From: Flavobacterium oreochromis | GTDB lineage: Bacteria > Bacteroidota > Bacteroidia > Flavobacteriales > Flavobacteriaceae | Length of the DNA stretch: 64,000 nucleotides | Assembly: GCF_019565455.1 (NCBI RefSeq) | Contig: NZ_CP067377.1 | Span: 2,052,001-2,116,000 of the forward strand | Direction of reading: 5' to 3' | Shown here: piece by piece, positions 60,361 to 64,000 of the stretch | How positions within the stretch are numbered: the first letter of the stretch is position 1 | Layout of the letters: the number at the start of each line of letters is the position of its first letter | Notes under the pieces: model-generated | The model's database searches: none | What the model saw: only the letters and a program-made list of their open reading frames with translations | Told to the model about the DNA's origin: nothing | Made by a program: the position numbers and the translations under genes

Positions 60361-61330
60361 ATGATAAAACACTTTATATTCTAATATTATTTTTTGGAAT
60401 TAGTTGTAAAAAAACTAATGAAATTGATTTGCCAACAAATGAAAATATTAAAAAGATAGTTTATTATCTAATCAAGATTTAGAGAAAAATGATGCTAAGA
60501 ATGTTAAATTTAAGTATTTTAAAGAAGAAGAAGGTTTTTTTATTTATGAAAATTATAAAATAAAAGAGTTTAATAATAAATTAAGAATTTATAAAAATAA
60601 GAAAGTATTTGAAATAGATTTTGATGGTAAAGAGTATGAAGGGCCAGGATTCGTTATTTCAATTTTTCGAGAGAAAAATATAGATAACATATTAATTGAA
60701 GCAACATCTGAAATTGGGACATCGTGGTATTATTCATTAATTTTTAAAGATGATAAGATTACAAATAGTTTTTTTATAAATGAACCAAGAACAGATTCTG
60801 AGGTTTATTCAGTTAATGATTTTATCAACCCTTCTATTAGTGGAAATCAGATTGTATATCAATTTGAAAAGAGTAAAATAGCTCCATATTCTAAGACTCC
60901 TAATGGCTTAAGTAATACTAAGGATTATTTATATTTAAGAAAATCCATTGAAAATGACATTTATCTCAAAACAAATAAATATTTAGTAAAATCTATTTCT
61001 GGAAAATTAACAGGTAAATTTACAGTTTCGGTAGAAGGAGATAGTACAAATCATGGTATGGAAATGTATGAATATCAAATTGATATTTCGGAACATGGAA
61101 TTTCTTTACACGAGGTTAATAGAGACTTTTGCGGTGGAAGTTATAAAGGAATTGAGAAGGATAATAAGCTAGAACTTTATTATATTCAAGATAAAGATGA
61201 AAGGTGTGTACGAGTAAATTCTAACTACACCATCAAAAAAGAAGGAGAAAAATTTTATATTAAAGGCATTGGTGGAGAAGGGACTTTTCATCAATGGATA
61301 GAATTAAACAAAGTAAATAAATTTGAATAA
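60361..61330 (+). CDS. Immunity lipoprotein candidate 2, two frameshifts
   Basis: About 324 residues after adding one A at 60366-60369 (giving MIKTLYILILFFGISC, a good lipoprotein signal) and one at 60450-60454. The rest is open to 61330. Beta-rich, ending KGIGGEGTFHQWIELNK. Tandem with the previous gene, so a second envelope immunity protein is likely. Confidence 0.5.
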
Positions 61331-61334
61331 AACT

Positions 61335-61360
61335 AAAGCTACCTAAGAGTAGCTTTTTTA
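61335..61360 (+). terminator. Terminator after immunity candidate 2
   Basis: AAAGCTAC pairs with GTAGCTTT and is followed by TTTTA. Confidence 0.7.
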
Positions 61361-61368
61361 ATAATAAA

Positions 61369-62028
61369 ATGAAAAAAACAATTGCATTTTTATTTTTCAC
61401 ATTTTTAGTTAGTTGTATAAATAAAGCTGATCATCAATCTTTTGAAGTAAAAAAAGAAGTAGATGTAAATAAAAATAGATCTACTAACAAAAAAGTTTTA
61501 GAGTATCAAAATGATGAATATTTAGATAAGCTTGGATCTGGGCTTCTAAGAATAAATAATATTAATAATCTTCAAGAAATTGTATTTTTTTTAGATAGTA
61601 ATTGTACAAAACCAATAGATAAAAAAATATTAATTGGTACAGATATTATTCCCTTCTTGTATAAGACAGATTATGGTATTTTGTTTTTGAATTGTCTAGA
61701 AGAAGATAAAAATAATTATCAAATCTATGCTAAGCAATCACAAGTAGTTTACTTACCAAAGAGTGATAAAGTAATTTATTTTGATTGGGAATATTTCATT
61801 AAAGATGAGGTTTTAGGTATAGAATTTAAAAAAAACATACCCACTTACTATAGCAATTCAATTAATGGAAAATCCTTAGATATAAAACCTTCTTCTGATG
61901 ATGAAATAGAAGTTCTTCAGATAAATGACGAATGGATTCTTATCAATAATCTTACTATGAAAATGAAATATTGGATCAAATGGAGAGATAGTAATAAGAT
62001 TTTGGTTTATTTTAATTTATTGGTTTAG
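61369..62028 (+). CDS. Immunity lipoprotein candidate 3
   Basis: 219 residues, intact. Lipoprotein signal (TFLVSCINK), then a soluble beta-rich domain with YLPKSDKVIYFDW. Its layout resembles candidate 1 (59546). Probably another envelope immunity protein against variants of the cell-wall effector. Confidence 0.55.
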   Translation: MKKTIAFLFFTFLVSCINKADHQSFEVKKEVDVNKNRSTNKKVLEYQNDEYLDKLGSGLLRINNINNLQEIVFFLDSNCTKPIDKKILIGTDIIPFLYKTDYGILFLNCLEEDKNNYQIYAKQSQVVYLPKSDKVIYFDWEYFIKDEVLGIEFKKNIPTYYSNSINGKSLDIKPSSDDEIEVLQINDEWILINNLTMKMKYWIKWRDSNKILVYFNLLV

Positions 62029-62090
62029 CAAATTATAGGAGATAGTTTTTTCTGTTTAGATACGTAAATTCCTCTCACTTTACGCCATAA

Positions 62091-62123
62091 TAAAAAGCTA
62101 CAGTATTATATTGTAGTTTTTTT
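62091..62123 (+). terminator. Terminator after immunity candidate 3
   Basis: AAAAGCTACA...TGTAGTTTTTTT forms a stem with a T run. Confidence 0.6.
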
Positions 62124-62266
62124 ATTGGATAATTAATAGACTCTTATATTAGAAAGGATATTAGTTCGGAATAGTTCACAGTAAGGGGATTTTGAGGTGC
62201 GTAGTTTTTTTTAGGGAAACATAAGAGTTAATCCTGAAAATTATACGAAAACAAAATTTGATAAAA

Positions 62267-62860
62267 ATGGAAAATCAATTAAATAAATTAAAATTACTCG
62301 TAAAAACAATAGTTTTATTGGTTTTGTCAAGCAGTATTGCTCAAAACAAGTTATCAGAAATAAAATTAGGACAAAATGAAACAAAAGTTGATTTTTTTGA
62401 TAAAAAATATTTTGATGGATACAATTTAAGTATAGATGAATCAAACATATCAGATCATCCTCTATTCAGCTATTTAAATTGTGAGAAAGAAGGTTACTTT
62501 ACGGTACACTTTGTACCTAAAAGTTCATCTATAAGAAGGTTTTGGAAAAATGAATATCATAACAAATATAAGTATGAGTATGACGATTTGGTTACTGAAA
62601 ATAAAATTATTTCTGAATTGTTAAAAAACAAATTAGAAAAATATACTATTTTTTCTTTCCACATAAAGAAACACTATTTAAATACAAAGGATGGATGTAC
62701 AATAGAAAGTGTTTTTTTAAAAGATAATTCTATTGCTGATTTATATCTATACGATCAAAAATTAAAAAAATGGATTTTTTTAAAAAAAGTTAAAAATAAA
62801 ATATTACCGCCATATGCAGGAAGTAATTTTTTTATAAATAACTTTGTAAAATATTTTTAG
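62267..62860 (+). CDS. Exported immunity candidate 4
   Basis: 197 residues from ATG 62267, with a signal peptide (LVKTIVLLVLSSSIAQNK) but no lipobox Cys, so periplasmic. FFDKKYFDGYNLSIDES and a Lys/aromatic-rich end. No family recognised. It ends the plus-strand series of envelope proteins. Confidence 0.5.
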   Translation: MENQLNKLKLLVKTIVLLVLSSSIAQNKLSEIKLGQNETKVDFFDKKYFDGYNLSIDESNISDHPLFSYLNCEKEGYFTVHFVPKSSSIRRFWKNEYHNKYKYEYDDLVTENKIISELLKNKLEKYTIFSFHIKKHYLNTKDGCTIESVFLKDNSIADLYLYDQKLKKWIFLKKVKNKILPPYAGSNFFINNFVKYF

Positions 62861-63759
62861 GCTATTCATTTTTTTATTACGGTAATCTCAATACAATGCT
62901 GTTTTGTAAGACAGAATTTTTTCCGTATCCACAAAGTTGAGTAAAACCAAAAAAAGGCAGTCCTTTTGGACAGCTTGATTAAAAAGATTACCACATTATA
63001 CTTTTTATTAGGAGATTGACTCAAGAGCTAATTTGCTAATTTAATTTTTATAATATCAAAATTATTTTATTCTTTATAAGAAAGAATGGTTAAAATAAAA
63101 AACTTTAAAACCAAAGATAAACATACTAAAAAAATAAAAGTTACCTCTCCAGCTTACTCCGCAGCAAAAAATCAAAATGAGGATAAAATACAGATTCCTG
63201 TGCATTCGACATTGAGTGAATATAACTTAAATCCCTTAAATTATATTTGGCCACGTTATAATATTTTAACTTAGAATGAGGTATCAAATCCATATTATGT
63301 TTTATACATTCTTGTAGATATTTTTCAAGTGAAGGAAATAATGCAATTTTAGTAAATGTATTTCCTGATATTAAGGGGAGCTTGCATTTGAAATCTTAAT
63401 TAACGTGAGTTCGACATAAATATGATAAAATAGTTGCATAAAAAAGTAAAAGGTGGTATGTTTAAGTTGTTGTTTATTAAATGAATAAAAAAAAATGCTT
63501 ATGCTTTCGCTAACTAAAATATCAATTATTTTTTGTTCCTAACTGGAAAAATGAAATGATTTCTAATGAAAAAAACGGATTAGAAAATCGAATTTATCTC
63601 TTTCAGAAATAATTGCAATTCAAGTTTTTTTACATTTCTGGATATAAAAATTTTAAACATTTTATCTTGAATATGTATGCAGATTTCTAACAAAAGAATT
63701 TTTAAATTTAGTGAGTTATAATAGAATGGTTGAACTAAAATCATCTTTATTTATTGCCA
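62861..63759. other. Remnant-rich region without clear genes
   Basis: Only a short basic frame (63086-63274, 62 residues) and scattered short frames, for example one near 63345-63402 reading SEGNNAILVNVFPDIKGS, are seen. They look like broken cassette leftovers; none can be named. Confidence 0.4.
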
Positions 63760-63882
63760 ATGATGATTTACTTAAAAACAAAAGGTTTGGCAGACTGTAC
63801 AGGAATTAAATTTGTTGATTTTACCCCATTGAGAGTATGTGATAAAAGAAGAATTGGACAACATAAGCATTTAAAGAAATAG
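63760..63882 (+). pseudogene. IS982-family transposase fragment
   Basis: 41 codons: GLADCTGIKFVDFTPLRVCDK then RRIGQHKHLKK and stop. This matches the first catalytic Asp region of IS982 transposases (FIDST-L-VC-x-x-RI). Both ends are missing. Confidence 0.65.
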
Positions 63883-63884
63883 TC

Positions 63885-64000
63885 CTAAGAGGTCAATGCT
63901 CTCTTGATTAGTTCTTGGGTTTCAATCTCCATGTTATAACGAACGATTGTGGAGGAATTATAGACCCCACACTTACTCCAACAAATGCACACGATACAAA
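63885..64000 (-). other. Open frame running off the right edge
   Basis: Reading leftwards there is an open frame to the edge, ending RYNMEIETQELIKRALTS and stop at 63885. Too short to assign; it may be the end of a gene or IS outside the window. Confidence 0.3.

Overview
The DNA is AT-rich and carries Bacteroidetes marks: -33/-7 promoters of the TTTG-N19-TAnnTTTG type and Flavobacteriia families such as DUF4252, TIGR03643/DUF2805 and DUF4369. It is most likely a chromosome of a member of the Flavobacteriaceae. One technical point affects the whole window. About 30 reading frames, including housekeeping genes (manA, an FAD oxidoreductase), break by one base, nearly always inside a homopolymer run and usually as a contraction. 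That looks like uncorrected long-read indels more than biology. I therefore give many genes as joined spans and note where the frame slips.

Layout. (1) 1-8.0 kb, + strand: a graveyard of orphan polymorphic-toxin C-termini with immunity genes, broken up by IS4, IS110 and IS256 elements and a 61-bp tandem repeat. (2) 8.0-21.2 kb: ordinary chromosome (S41 protease, DUF4252, PEBP, AraC regulator, M61 peptidase, sterol-desaturase-like protein, FAD oxidoreductase, idi, PTPS, Bcp, manA), ending in four tandem tRNA-Thr(TGT) genes. (3) 21.2-22.9 kb: a lysis-type module (M15 endolysin overlapping a lipoprotein), followed by endonuclease V. (4) 23.7-35.7 kb, - strand: an array of toxin/immunity cassettes separated by six copies of a ~64-bp repeat that contains a transcription terminator. 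The array sits downstream of an SH3-containing effector with an ADP-ribosyltransferase-like C-terminus. (5) 35.7-54.98 kb: a contractile phage-tail-like particle. It has a tail assembly protein, tube, sheath (DUF2586 type), a CI/LexA-like repressor, holin, collar-type fibre, gpI-, gpJ-, gpX- and gp25-like baseplate proteins, further fibres, a spike, a hub and a DUF6046 protein. No capsid, portal, terminase or integrase is visible. (6) 55.6-62.9 kb, + strand: a ~1,296-residue protein ending in muramidase-like and M15-like peptidoglycan hydrolase domains, followed by four exported or lipoprotein immunity candidates. (7) 62.9-64 kb: remnants including an IS982 fragment.

The best candidate for a new system is the whole 21-63 kb locus, read as a toxin-armed tailocin (headless contractile particle). 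It is tied together by a promoter class I could define by eye: a 14-bp box WACTGAAAYNACYG, then 42 bp (41 once), then a -7-like TAnnTTTR. It occurs seven times, in front of the lysis module, the sheath operon, the gp25/gpJ operon, a fibre operon, the hub/spike operon, the divergent peptidoglycan effector, and the early operon beside the repressor. At the last site the box lies inside a CI-operator-like inverted repeat. A likely circuit is that DNA damage inactivates the S24 repressor, the early operon comes on (it includes a 63-residue HTH-like protein), and that protein or another activator then switches on structure, effector and lysis promoters together.
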